Positions 24,301 to 36,830 of a stretch of DNA of 64,000 bases are shown piece after piece. The notes under the pieces were generated by a model, which was not told the DNA's origin, searched no databases, and was given only the letters and a program-made list of their open reading frames with translations. A program made the translations under genes and the position numbers. This DNA comes from Anniella stebbinsi. Lineage: Eukaryota > Chordata > Lepidosauria > Squamata > Anniellidae. Positions within the stretch are counted from its first letter, which is position 1. Every line of letters starts with the position of its first letter. The stretch spans positions 62,001 to 126,000 of the forward strand of contig JARDYH010000044.1 of NCBI GenBank assembly GCA_029215795.1, read 5' to 3'.

Positions 24301-27300
24301 TAGACTTCCCCTAGACTTCCCCTTCTTCCCCTAGACTTCCCCTAGACTTCCCCTTCCCTCTATACTTCCCCTTCTTCCATTAGACTTCCCCTTCCCTCTA
24401 TACTTCCCCTTCTTCCTCTAGATTTCCCCTAGACTCCCCTTCTTCTTCTAGACTTCCCCTAGACTTCCCCTTCCCTCTATACTTCCCCTTCTTCCCCTAG
24501 TCTACCCCTTGACTTCCCCTTCCCTCTATACTTCCCCTTCTTTCCCTAGACTTCCCCTTCCCTCTATACTTCCCCTTCTTCCCCTAGACTTCCCCTTCTT
24601 CCCCTAGACTTCCTCTTCTTCCCCTAGACTTCCCCTTCCCTCTATACTTCCCCTTCTTCCCCTAGACTTCCCCTTCTTCCCTTAGACTTCCCCTTCTTCC
24701 CCTATACTTCCCCTTCCCTCTATACTTCCCTTTCATCCCCTAGACTTCCCCTAGACTTCCCCTTCCCTCTATACTTCCCCTTCTTCCCCTAGATTTCCCC
24801 TTCTTCCCTTAGACTTCCCCTTCTTCCCCTATACTTCCCCTTCCCTCTATACTACCCCTTCTTCCCCTAGACTTCCCCTAGACTTCCCTTCCCTCTATAC
24901 TTCCCCTTCTTCCCCTAGACTTCCCCTAGACTTCCCCTTCTTCCCCTAGACTTCCCCTTCTTCCCCTAGACTTCCCGTAGACTTCCCCTTCCCTCTATAC
25001 TTTCCCTTCTTCCCCTAGACTTCCCCTAGACTTCCCCTTCCCTCTATACTTCCCCTGCTTCCCCTAGACTTCCCCTAGACTTCTCCTTCTTCCCCTTAAC
25101 TTCCCCTAGACTTCCCTTCCCTCTATACTTCCCCTTCTTCCCCTAGACTTCCCCTAGACTTCCCCTTCCCTCTCTACTTCCCCTTCTTCCCCTAGACTTC
25201 CCCTTCTTCCCCTAGACTTCCCCTTCTTCCCCTAGACTTCCCCTTCCCTCTATACTTCCCCTTCTTCCATTAGACTTCCCCTTCCCTCTATACTTCCCCT
25301 GCTTCCCCTAGACTTCCCCTAGACTTCCCCTTCTTCCCCTAGACTTCCCCTAGACTTCCCCTTCCCTCTATACTTCCCCTTCTTCCCCTAGACTTCCCCT
25401 TCCCTCTATACTTCCCCTTCTTCCCCTAAACTTCCCCTTCTTCCCCTAGACTTCCTCTTCTTCCCCTAGACTTCCCCTTCCCTCTATACTTCCCCTTCTT
25501 CCCCTAGACTTCCCCTTCTTCCCTTAGACTTCCCCTTCTTCCCCTATACTTCCCCTTCCCTCTATACTTCCCCTTCTTCCCCTAGACTTCCCCTAGACTT
25601 CCCCTTCTTCCCCTAGACTTCCCCTAGACTTCCCCTTCCCTCTATACTTCCCCTTCTTTCCCTAGACTTCCCCTTCCCTCTATACTTCCCCTTCTTCCCC
25701 TAGACTTCCCCTTCTTCCCCTAGACTTCCTCTTCTTCCCCTAGACTTCCCCTTCCCTCTATACTTCCCCTTCTTCCCCTAGACTTCCCCTTCTTCCCTTA
25801 GACTTCCCCTTCTTCCCCTATACTTCCCCTTCCCTCTATACTTCCCCTTCTTCCCCTAGACTTCCCCTAGACTTCCCCTTCCCTCTATACTTCCCCTTCT
25901 TCCCCTAGATTTCCCCTTCTTCCCTTAGACTTCCCCTTCTTCCCCTATACTTCCCCTTCCCTCTATACTTCCCCTTCTTCCCCTAGACTTCCCCTAGACT
26001 TCCCTTCCCTCTATACTTCCCCTTCTTCCCCTAGACTTCCCCTTCCCTCTCTACTTCCCCTTCTTCCCCTAGACTTCCCCTTCTTCCCCTAGACTTCCCC
26101 TTCTTCCCCTAGACTTCCCCTTTCCCTCTATACTTCCCCTTCTTCCATTAGACTTCCCCTTCCCTCTATACTTCCCCTGCTTCCCCTAGACTTCCCCTAG
26201 ACTTCCCCTTCTTCCCATAGACTTCCCATAGACTTCCCCTTCCCTCTATACTTCCCCTTCTTAACCTAGACTTCCCCTTCCCTCTATACTTCCCCTTCTT
26301 CCACTAGACTTCCCCTTCTTCCCCTAGACTTCCCCTTCTTCCCCTAGACTTCCCGTAGACTTCCCCTTCCCTCTATACTTTCCCTTCTTCCCCTAGACTT
26401 CCCCTAGACTTCCCCTTCTTCCCCTAGACTTCCCCTAGACTTCCCCTTCCCTCTATACTTCCCATTCTTCCATTAGACTTCCCCTTCCCTCTATACTTCC
26501 CCTGCTTCCCCTAGACTTCCCCTAGACTTCTCCTTCTTCCCCTTAACTTCCCCTAGACTTCCCTTCCCTCTATACTTCCCCTTCTTCCCCTAGACTTCCC
26601 CTAGACTTCCCCTTCCCTCTCTACTTCCCCTTCTTCCCCTAGACTTCCCCTTCTTCCCCTAGACTTCCCCTTCTTCCCCTAGACTTCCCCTTCCCTCTAT
26701 ACTTCCCCTTCTTCCATTAGACTTCCCCTTCCCTCTATACTTCCCCTGCTTCCCCTAGACTTCCCCTAGACTTCCCCTTCTTCCCCTAGACTTCCCCTAG
26801 ACTTCCCCTTCCCTCTATACTTCCCCTTCTTCCCCTAGACTTCCCCTTCCCTCTATACTTCCCCTTCTTCCCCTAAACTACCCCTTCTTCCCCTAGACTT
26901 CCTCTTCTTCCCCTAGACTTCCCCTTCCCTCTATACTTCCCCTTCTTCCCCTAGACTTCCCCTTCTTCCCTTAGACTTCCCCTTCTTCCCCTATACTTCC
27001 CCTTCCCTCTATACTTCCCCTTCTTCCCCTAGTCTACCCCTTGACTTCCCCTTCCCTCTATACTTCCCCTTCTTCCCCTAGACTTCCACGTCTTCCCCTA
27101 GACTTCCCCTTCTTCCCCAAGACTTCCCCTACACTTCCCCTTCCCTCTATACTTCCCCTTCCTCCCTAGACTTCCCCTAGATTTCCCCTTCTTCCCCTAG
27201 ACTTCCCCTTCCCTCTATACTTCCCCTTCTTCCCCTAGAGTTCCCCTTCTTCTCTTAGATTTCCCCTTCTTCCCCTAGACATCCCCTTCTTCCCCTAGAC

Positions 27301-28652
27301 TTCCCCTTCTTCCCCTAGACTTCCCCTAGACTTCCCCTTCCCTCTATACTTCCCCTTCTTCCCCTACACTTCCCCTTCCCTCTATACTTCCCCTTCTTCC
27401 CCTAGACTTCCCCTGGACTTCCCCTTCCCTCTATACTTCCCCTTCTTCCCCTAGTCTACCCCTTGACTTCCCCTTCCCTCTATACTTCCCCTTCTTCCCC
27501 TAGACTTCCACGTCTTCCCCTAGACTTCCCCTTCTTCCCCAAGACTTCCCCTACACTTCCCCTTCCCTCTATACTTCCCCTTCCTCCCTAGACTTCCCCT
27601 AGATTTCCCCTTCTTCCCCTCGACTTTCTCTTCCCTCTATACTTCCCCTTCTTCCCCTAGACTTCCCCTTCTTCCCCTAGACTTCCCCTTCTTCCCCTAG
27701 ACTTCCCCTTCGCTCTATACTTCCCCTTCTTCCCCTAGACTTCCCCTAGAGTTCCCCTTCCCTCTCTACTTCCCCTTCTTCCCCTAGAATTCCCCTTCTT
27801 CCCCTAGACATCCCCTTCTTCCCCTAGACTTCCCCTTCCCTCTATACTTCCCCTTCTTCCATTAGACTTCCCCTTCTCTCTATACTTCCCCTGCTTCCCC
27901 TAGACTTCCCCTAGACTTCCCCTTCTTCCCCTAGACTTCCTGTAGTCTTCCCCTTCCCTCTATACTTCCCCTTCTTCCCCTAGACTTCCCCTTCCCTCTA
28001 TACTTCCCCTTCTTCCCCTAGACTTCCCCTTCTTCCCCTAGACTTCCTCTTCTTCCCCTAGACTTCCCCTTCCCTCTATACTTCCCATTCTTCCCCTAGA
28101 CTTCCCCTTCTTCCCTTAGACTTCCCCTAGACTTCCCCTTCCCTCTATACTTCCCCTTCTTCCCCTAGACTTCCCCTAGACTTCCCCTTCCCTCTAGACT
28201 TCCCCTTCTTCCCCTAGACTTCCCCTAGACTTCCCCTTCCCTCTAGACTTCCCCTTCTTCCCCTAGACTTCCCCTTCTTCCCCTAGACTTCCCCTTCTTC
28301 CCCTAGATTTCCCCTAGACTTCCCCTTCCCTCTATACTTCCCCTTCTTCCCCTAGACTTCCCCTAGTCTTCCCCTTCCCTCTATACTGCCCCTTCTTCCC
28401 CTAGACTTCCCCTAGACTTCCCCTTTCCTCTATACTTCCCCTTCTTCCCCTAGACTTCCCCTAGACTTCCCCTTCTCGCTATACTTCCCCTTCTTCCCCT
28501 AGACTTCCCCTAGACTTCCCCTTCCCTCTATACTTCCCCTTCTTCCCCTAGACTTCCCCTAGACTTCCCCTTCCCTCTATACTTCCCCTTCTTCCCCTAG
28601 ACTTCCCCTTCTTCCCATAGACTTCCCCTTCTTCCCTTAGATTTCCCCTTCT
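15302..28652. repeat. 15.3-kb macro-repeat, copy B (core)
   Basis: Second copy of 1-13,352, in tandem with it. The sub-blocks described for copy A apply here at plus 15,301 (to 16,995) or plus 15,300 (after). The single difference noted is loss of a G at about 16,996. Such identity, when sub-blocks inside each copy differ from one another by many variants, means a recent duplication, recent homogenisation, or an assembly duplication. Confidence 0.93.
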
Positions 28653-31600
28653 CCCCCTAGACTTCCCCTAGACTTCCCCTTCCCTCTATACTTCCCCTTC
28701 TTCCCCTAGACTTCCCCTTCTTCTCCTAGACTTCCCCTTCTTCCCCTAGACTTCCCCTTCCCTCTATACTTCCCCTTCTTCCCCTAGACTTCCCCTAGAC
28801 TTCCCCTACTTCCCCTAGACTTCCCCTTCTTCCCCTAGACTTCCCCTAGACTTCCCCTTCCCTCTATACTTCCCCTTCTTCCCCTAGACTTCCCCTTCTT
28901 CCCCTAGACTTCCCCTTCTTCCCCTAGACTTCCCCTAGACTTCCCCTTCCCTCTATACTTCCCCTTCTTCCCCTAGACTTCCCCTTCTTCCCCTAGACTT
29001 CCCCTAGACTTCCCCTTCCCTCTATACTTCCCCTTCTTCCCCTAGACTTCCCCTAGACTTCCCCTTCCCTCTATACTGCCCCTTCTTCCCCTAGACTTCC
29101 CCTAGACTTCCCCTTTCCTCTATACTTCCCCTTCTTCCCCTAGACTTCCGCTAGACTTCCCCTTCCCTCTATACTTTCCCTTCTTCCCCTAGACTTCCCC
29201 TAGACTTCCCCTTCTTCCCCTAGACTTCCCCTAGACTTCCCCTTCCCTCTATACTTCCCCTTCTTCCATTAGACTTCCCCTTCCCTCTATACTTCCCCTT
29301 CTTCCTCTAGATTTCCCCTAGACTCCCCTTCTTCTCCTAGACTTCCCCTAGACTTCCCCTTCCCTCTATACTTCCCCTTCTTCCCCTAGACTTCCCCTTC
29401 TTCCCCTAGACTTCCCCTTCTTCCCCTAGACTTCCCCTAGACTTCCCCTTCCCTCTATACTTCCCCTTCTTCCCCTAGACTTCCCCTTCTTCCCCTAGAC
29501 TTCCCCTAGACTTCCCCTTCCCTCTATACTTCCCCTTCTTCCCCTAGACTTCCCCTAGACTTCCCCTTCCCTCTATACTGCCCCTTCTTCCCCTAGACTT
29601 CCCCTAGACTTCCCCTTTCCTCTATACTTCCCCTTCTTCCCCTAGACTTCCACTAGACTTCCCCTTCCCTCTATACTTTCCCTTCTTCCCCTAGACTTCC
29701 CCTAGACTTCCCCTTCTTCCCCTAGACTTCCCCTAGACTTCCCCTTCCCTCTATACTTCCCCTTCTTCCATTAGACTTCCCCTTCCCTCTATACTTCCCC
29801 TTCTTCCTCTAGATTTCCCCTAGACTCCCCTTCTTCTCCTAGACTTCCCCTAGACTTCCCCTTCCCTCTATACTTCCCCTTCTTCCCCTAGTCTACCCCT
29901 TGACTTCCCCTTCCCTCTATACTTCCCCTTCTTCCCCTAGACTTCCACGTCTTCCCCTAGACTTCCCCTTCTTCCCCAAGACTTCCCCTACACTTCCCCT
30001 TCCCTCTATACTTCCCCTTCTTCCCTAGACTTCCCCTAGATTTCCCCTTCTTCCCCTAGACTTCCCCTTCCCTCTATACTTCCCCTTCTTCCCCTAGAGT
30101 TCCCCTTCTTCTCCTAGATTTCCCCTTCTTCCCCTAGACTTCCCCTTTCCTCTATACTTCCCCTTCTTCCCCTAGACTTCCCCTAGACTTCCCCTTCTTC
30201 CCCTAGACTTCCCCTTTTTCCCCTAGACTTCCCCTTCCCTCTATACTTCCTCTTCTTCCCCTAGATTTCCCCTTCTTCCCCTAGACTTCCCCTTCTTCCC
30301 CTAGACTTCCCGTAGACTTCCCCTTCCCTCTATACATTCCCTTCTTCCCCTTCTTCCCCTAGACTTCCCCTTCTACCCCTAGACTTCCCCTGGACTTCCC
30401 CTTCCCTCTATACTTCCCCTTCTTCCCCTAGACTTTCTCTTCCCTCTATACTTCCCCTTCTTCCCCTAGACTTCCCCTTCTTCTCCTAGACTTCCCCTTC
30501 CCTCTATACTTCCCCTTCTTCCCCTAGACTTCCCCTAGACTTCCCTTCCCTCTATACTTCCCCTTCTTCCCCTAGACTTCCCCTAGACTTCCCTTCCCTC
30601 TCTACTTCCCCTTCTTCCCCTAGACTTCCCCTTCTTCCCCTAGACTTCCCCTTCTTCCCCTAGACTTCCCCTTTCCCTCTATACTTCCCCTTCTTCCATT
30701 AGACTTCCCCTTCCCTCTATACTTCCCCTGCTTCCCCTAGACTTCCCCTAGACTTCCCCTTCTTCCCATAGACTTCCCATAGACTTCCCCTTCCCTCTAT
30801 ACTTCCCCTTCTTCCCCTAGACTTCCCCTTCCCTCTATACTTCCCCTTCTTCCCCTAGACTTCCCCTTCTTCCCCTAGACTTCCTCTTCTTCCCCTAGAC
30901 TTCCCCTTCCCTCTATACTTCCCCTTCTTCCCCTACACTTCCCCTTCTTCCCTTAGACTTCCCCTTCTTCCCCTATACTTCCCCTTCCCTCTATACTTCC
31001 CCTTCTTCCCCTAGACTTCCCCTAGACTTCCCCTTCCCGCTATACTTTTCCTTCTTCCCCTAGACTTCCCCTTCTTTCCCTAGACTTCCCCTTCCATCTA
31101 TACTTCCCCTTCTTCCCCTAGACTTCTCCTAGACTTCCCCTTCTTCCCCTAGACTTCCCCTTCTTCCCCTAGACTTCCCGTAGACTTCCCCTTCCCTCTA
31201 TACTTTCCCTTCTTCCCCTAGACTTCCCCTAGACTTCCCCTTCTTCCCCTAGACTTCCCCTAGTCTTCCCCTTCCCTCTATACTTCCCATTCTTCCATTA
31301 GACTTCCCCTTCCCTCTATACTTCCCCTGCTTCCCCTAGACTTCCCCTAGACTTCTCCTTCTTCCCCTTAACTTCCCCTAGACTTCCCTTCCCTCTATAC
31401 TTCCCCTTCTTCCCCTAGACTTCCCCTAGACTTCCCCTTCCCTCTCTACTTCCCCTTCTTCCCCTAGACTTCCCCTTCTTCCCCTAGACTTCCCCTTCTT
31501 CCCCTAGACTTCCCCTTCCCTCTATACTTCCCCTTCTTCCATTAGACTTCCCCTTCCCTCTATACTTCCCCTGCTTCCCCTAGACTTCCCCTAGACTTCC

Positions 31601-31718
31601 CCTTCTTCCCCTAGACTTCCCCTAGACTTCCCCTTCCCTCTATACTTCCCCTTCTTCCCCTAGACTTCCCCTTCCCTCTATACTTCCCCTTCTTCCCCTA
31701 AACTTCCCCTTCTTCCCC
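28653..31718. repeat. 15.3-kb macro-repeat, copy B (diverged tail)
   Basis: Counterpart of 13,353-15,301 with two block insertions, 728 bp before the CTAGTCTACC at 29,889 and 389 bp around 30,380-30,775. Its first 150 bp or so resemble 8,572-8,720 in copy A (CTCCCCCTAG, then TTCTCCTAG), not the expected 13.35-kb sequence, so the copies part at a switch point. Position 31,719 is the third occurrence of the sequence that begins the window, although the third copy soon turns into right-hand unit structure. Confidence 0.82.
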
Positions 31719-32180
31719 TAGACTTCCTCTTCTTCCCCTAGACTTCCCCTTCCCTCTATACTTCCCCTTCTTCCCCTAGACTTCCCCTTCTTCCCTTAGA
31801 CTTCCCCTTCTTCCCCTATACTTCCCCTTCCCTCTATACTTCCCCTTCTTCCCCTAGACTTCCCCTAGACTTCCCCTTCTTCCCCTAGACTTCCCCTAGA
31901 CTTCCCCTTCCCTCTATACTTCCCCTTCTTTCCCTAGACTTCCCCTTCCCTCTATACTTCCCCTTCTTCCCCTAGACTTCCCCTTCTTCCCCTAGACTTC
32001 CTCTTCTTCCCCTAGACTTCCCCTTCCCTCTATACTTCCCCTTCTTCCCCTAGACTTCCCCTTCTTCCCTTAGAATTCCCCTTCTTCCCCTATACTTCCC
32101 CTTCCCTCTATACTTCCCTTTCATCCCCTAGACTTCCCCTAGACTTCCCCTTCCCTCTATACTTCCCCTTCTTCCCCTAG
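28900..32180. repeat. Segment duplicated at 57,880-61,160
   Basis: Shares phase with 57,880-61,160 at a constant shift of 28,980 and no indel that I saw. Single-base differences noted: near 29,113, 29,150, 29,676, 30,392, 30,484, 30,936, 32,012 and 32,075. The match starts inside repetitive sequence around 28,900 and ends at about 32,180, where the right copy has TAGATTTCC. Several small differences over 3.3 kb indicate an older event than the 15.3-kb duplication. Confidence 0.82.
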
Positions 32181-33181
32181 ACTTCCCCTTCTTCCCCTAG
32201 ACTTCCCCTTCTTCCCCTAGACTTCCCCTAGACTTCCCCTTCCCTCTATACTTCCCCTTCTTCCCCTAGACTTCCCCTTCTTCCCCTAGACTTCCCCTAG
32301 ACTTCCCCTTCCCTCTATACTTCCCCTTCTTCCCCTAGACTTCCCCTAGACTTCCCCTTCCCTCTATACTGCCCCTTCTTCCCCTAGACTTCCCCTAGAC
32401 TTCCCCTTTCCTCTATACTTCCCCTTCTTCCCCTAGACTTCCACTAGACTTCCCCTTCCCTCTATACTTTCCCTTCTTCCCCTAGACTTCCCCTAGACTT
32501 CCCCTTCTTCCCCTAGACTTCCCCTAGACTTCCCCTTCCCTCTATACTTCCCCTTCTTCCATTAGACTTCCCCTTCCCTCTATACTTCCCCTTCTTCCTC
32601 TAGATTTCCCCTAGACTCCCCTTCTTCTCCTAGACTTCCCCTAGACTTCCCCTTCCCTCTATACTTCCCCTTCTTCCCCTAGACTTCCCCTTCTTCCCCT
32701 AGACTTCCCCTTCTTCCCCTAGACTTCCCCTAGACTTCCCCTTCCCTCTATACTTCCCCTTCTTCCCCTAGACTTCCCCTTCTTCCCCTAGACTTCCCCT
32801 AGACTTCCCCTTCCCTCTATACTTCCCCTTCTTCCCCTAGACTTCCCCTAGACTTCCCCTTCCCTCTATACTGCCCCTTCTTCCCCTAGACTTCCCCTAG
32901 ACTTCCCCTTTCCTCTATACTTCCCCTTCTTCCCCTAGACTTCCACTAGACTTCCCCTTCCCTCTATAGTTTCCCTTCTTCCCCTAGACTTCCCCTAGAC
33001 TTCCCCTTCTTCCCCTAGACTTCCCCTAGACTTCCCCTTCCCTCTATACTTCCCCTTCTTCCATTAGACTTCCCCTTCCCTCTATACTTCCCCTTCTTCC
33101 TCTAGATTTCCCCTAGACTCCCCTTCTTCTCCTAGACTTCCCCTAGACTTCCCCTTCCCTCTATACTTCCCCTTCTTCCCC
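29889..33181. repeat. Right-hand unit 1 (alpha, 3,293 bp)
   Basis: Opens with CTAGTCTACCCCTTGAC. Marker order: CACGTC, CCAAGAC, TAGAGTT, TTTCCTCTATAC, CTTTTTCC, CCGTAG, TTCTACCCC, TAGACTTTCTC, CCGCTATAC (31,038), CCCTAAAC (31,699), TAGAATT (32,071), TTTCATCCC, ATACTGCCCC, CTATAGTTTC (32,964), CCTCTAGATTTCC. Its first 2.3 kb matches 58,869-61,160. It corresponds to unit 7 at a shift of 21,082 and is longer by 11 bp, one Y module. Confidence 0.85.
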
Positions 33182-36100
33182 TAGTCTACCCCTTGACTTC
33201 CCCTTCCCTCTATACTTCCCCTTCTTCCCCTAGACTTCCACGACTTCCCCTAGACTTCCCCTTCTTCCCCAAGACTTCCCCTACACTTCCCCTTCCCTCT
33301 ATACTTCCCCTTCTTCCGTAGACTTCCCCTAGATTTCCCCTTCTTCCCCTAGACTTCCCCTTCCCTCTATACTTCCCCTTCTTCCCCTAGAGTTCCCCTT
33401 CTTCTCCTAGATTTCCCCTTCTTCCCCTAGACTTCCCCTTCCCTCTATACTTCCTCTTCTTCCCCTAGACTTCTCCTAGATTTCCCCTTCTTCCCCTAGA
33501 CTTCCCCTTCTTCCCTTAGACTTCCCCTTCTTCCCCTATACTTCCCCTTCCCTCTATACTTCCCCTTCTTCCCCTAGACTTCCCCTAGACTTCCCCTTCT
33601 TCCCCTAGACTTCCCCTAGACTTCCCCTTCCCTCTATTCTTCCCCTTCTTTCCCTAGACTTCCCCTTCCCTCTATACTTCCCCTTCTTCCCCTAGACTTC
33701 CCCTTCTTCCCCTAGACTTCCTCTTCTTCCCCTAGACTTCCCCTTCCCTCTATACTTCCCCTTCTTCCCCTAGACTTCCCCTTCTTCCCTTAGACTTCCC
33801 CTTCTTCCCCTATACTTCCCCTTCCCTCTATACTTCCCTTTCATCCCCTAGACTTCCCCTAGACTTCCCCTTCCCTCTATACTTCCCCTTCTTCCCCTAG
33901 ATTTCCCCTTCTTCCCTTAGACTTCCCCTTCTTCCCCTATACTTCCCCTTCCCTCTATACTTCCCCTTCTTCCCCTAGACTTCCCCTAGACTTCCCTTCC
34001 CTCTATACTTCCCCTTCTTCCCCTAGACTTCCCCTAGACTTCCCCTTCTTCCCCTAGACTTCCCCTTCTTCCCCTAGACTTCCCGTAGACTTCCCCTTCC
34101 CTCTATACTTTCCCTTCTTCCCCTAGACTTCCCCTAGACTTCCCCTTCCCTCTATACTTCCCCTTCTTCCCCTAGACTTCTCCTAGACTTCCCTTCCCTC
34201 TATACTTCCCCTTCTTCCCCTAGACTTCCCCTAGACTTCCCCTTCCCTCTCTACTTCCCCTTCTTCCCCTAGACTTCCCCTTCTTCCCCTAGACTTCCCC
34301 TTCTTCCCCTAGACTTCCCCTTTCCCTCTATACTTCCCCTTCTTCCATTAGACTTCCCCTTCCCTCTATACTTCCCCTGCTTCCCCTAGACTTCCCCTAG
34401 ACTTCCCCTTCTTCCCATAGACTTCCCATAGACTTCCCCTTCCCTCTATACTTCCCCTTCTTCCCCTAGACTTCCCCTTCCCTCTATACTTCCCCTTCTT
34501 CCCCTAGACTTCCCCTTCTTCCCCTAGACTTCCTCTTCTTCCCCTAGACTTCCCCTTCCCTCTATACTTCCCCTTCTTCCCCTAGACTTCCCCTTCTTCC
34601 CTTAGACTTCCCCTTCTTCCCCTATACTTCCCCTTCCCTCTATACTTCCCCTTCTTCCCCTAGACTTCCCCTAGACTTCCTCTTCCCGCTATACTTTTCC
34701 TTCTTCCCCTAGACTTCCCCTTCTTTCCCTAGACTTCCCCTTCCATCTATACTTCCCCTTCTTCCCCTAGACTTCTCCTAGACTTCCCCTTCTTCCCCTA
34801 GACTTCCCCTTCTTCCCCTAGACTTCCCGTAGACTTCCCCTTCCCTCTATACTTTCCCTTCTTCCCCTAGACTTCCCCTAGACTTCCCCTTCTTCCCCTA
34901 GACTTCCCCTAGACTTCCCCTTCCCTCTATACTTCCCATTCTTCCATTAGACTTCCCCTTCCCTCTATACTTCCCCTGCTTCCCCTAGACTTCCCCTAGA
35001 CTTCTCCTTCTTCCCCTTAACTTCCCCTAGACTTCCCTTCCCTCTATACTTCCCCTTCTTCCCCTAGACTTCCCCTAGACTTCCCCTTCCCTCTCTACTT
35101 CCCCTTCTTCCCCTAGACTTCCCCTTCTTCCCCTAGACTTCCCCTTCTTCCCCTAGACTTCCCCTTCCCTCTATACTTCCCCTTCTTCCATTAGACTTCC
35201 CCTTCCCTCTATACTTCCCCTGCTTCCCCTAGACTTCCCCTAGACTTCCCCTTCTTCCCCTAGACTTCCCCTAGACTTCCCCTTCCCTCTATACTTCCCC
35301 TTCTTCCCCTAGACTTCCCCTTCCCTCTATACTTCCCCTTCTTCCCCTAAACTTCCCCTTCTTCCCCTAGACTTCCTCTTCTTCCCCTAGACTTCCCCTT
35401 CCCTCTATACTTCCCCTTCTTCCCCTAGACTTCCCCTTCTTCCCTTAGACTTCCCCTTCTTCCCCTATACTTCCCCTTCCCTCTATACTTCCCCTTCTTC
35501 CCCTAGACTTCCCCTAGACTTCCCCTTCTTCCCCTAGACTTCCCCTAGACTTCCCCTTCCCTCTATACTTCCCCTTCTTTCCCTAGACTTCCCCTTCCCT
35601 CTATACTTCCCCTTCTTCCCCTAGACTTCCCCTTCTTCCCCTAGACTTCCTCTTCTTCCCCTAGACTTCCCCTTCCCTCTATACTTCCCCTTCTTCCCCT
35701 AGACTTCCCCTTCTTCCCTTAGAATTCCCCTTCTTCCCCTATACTTCCCCTTCCCTCTATACTTCCCTTTCATCCCCTAGACTTCCCCTAGACTTCCCCT
35801 TCCCTCTATACTTCCCCTTCTTCCCCTAGACTTCCCCTTCTTCCCCTAGACTTCCCCTTCTTCCCCTAGACTTCCCCTAGACTTCCCCTTCCCTCTATAC
35901 TTCCCCTTCTTCCCCTAGACTTCCCCTTCTTCCCCTAGACTTCCCCTAGACTTCCCCTTCCCTCTATACTTCCCCTTCTTCCCCTAGACTTCCCCTAGAC
36001 TTCCCCTTCCCTCTATACTGCCCCTTCTTCCCCTAGACTTCCCCTAGACTTCCCCTTTCCTCTATACTTCCCCTTCTTCCCCTAGACTTCCACTAGACTT

Positions 36101-36830
36101 CCCCTTCCCTCTATACTTTCCCTTCTTCCCCTAGACTTCCCCTAGACTTCCCCTTCTTCCCCTAGACTTCCCCTAGACTTCCCCTTCCCTCTATACTTCC
36201 CCTTCTTCCATTAGACTTCCCCTTCCCTCTATACTTCCCCTTCTTCCTCTAGATTTCCCCTAGACTCCCCTTCTTCTCCTAGACTTCCCCTAGACTTCCC
36301 CTTCCCTCTATACTTCCCCTTCTTCCCCTAGACTTCCCCTTCTTCCCCTAGACTTCCCCTTCTTCCCCTAGACTTCCCCTAGACTTCCCCTTCCCTCTAT
36401 ACTTCCCCTTCTTCCCCTAGACTTCCCCTTCTTCCCCTAGACTTCCCCTAGACTTCCCCTTCCCTCTATACTTCCCCTTCTTCCCCTAGACTTCCCCTAG
36501 ACTTCCCCTTCCCTCTATACTGCCCCTTCTTCCCCTAGACTTCCCCTAGACTTCCCCTTTCCTCTATACTTCCCCTTCTTCCCCTAGACTTCCACTAGAC
36601 TTCCCCTTCCCTCTATAGTTTCCCTTCTTCCCCTAGACTTCCCCTAGACTTCCCCTTCTTCCCCTAGACTTCCCCTAGACTTCCCCTTCCCTCTATACTT
36701 CCCCTTCTTCCATTAGACTTCCCCTTCCCTCTATACTTCCCCTTCTTCCTCTAGATTTCCCCTAGACTCCCCTTCTTCTCCTAGACTTCCCCTAGACTTC
36801 CCCTTCCCTCTATACTTCCCCTTCTTCCCC
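33182..36830. repeat. Right-hand unit 2 (beta, 3,649 bp)
   Basis: Opens with CTAGTCTACC. It has private variants CACGAC (T to A at 33,243) and CCGTAG at about 33,318. From about 33,440 it follows the beta path: TTCCTCTTC, TTCTCCTAGATTTCC, then a segment with TTTCATCCC that resembles 2.9-3.7 kb, reaching CCGCTATAC at 34,687. The interval from opening marker to CCGCTATAC is 1,505 bp, against 1,149 in unit 1. TAGAATT (35,720) and CTATAGTTTC (36,613) lie exactly 3,649 bp after their unit 1 matches, so units 1 and 2 share their right halves. Confidence 0.85.
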
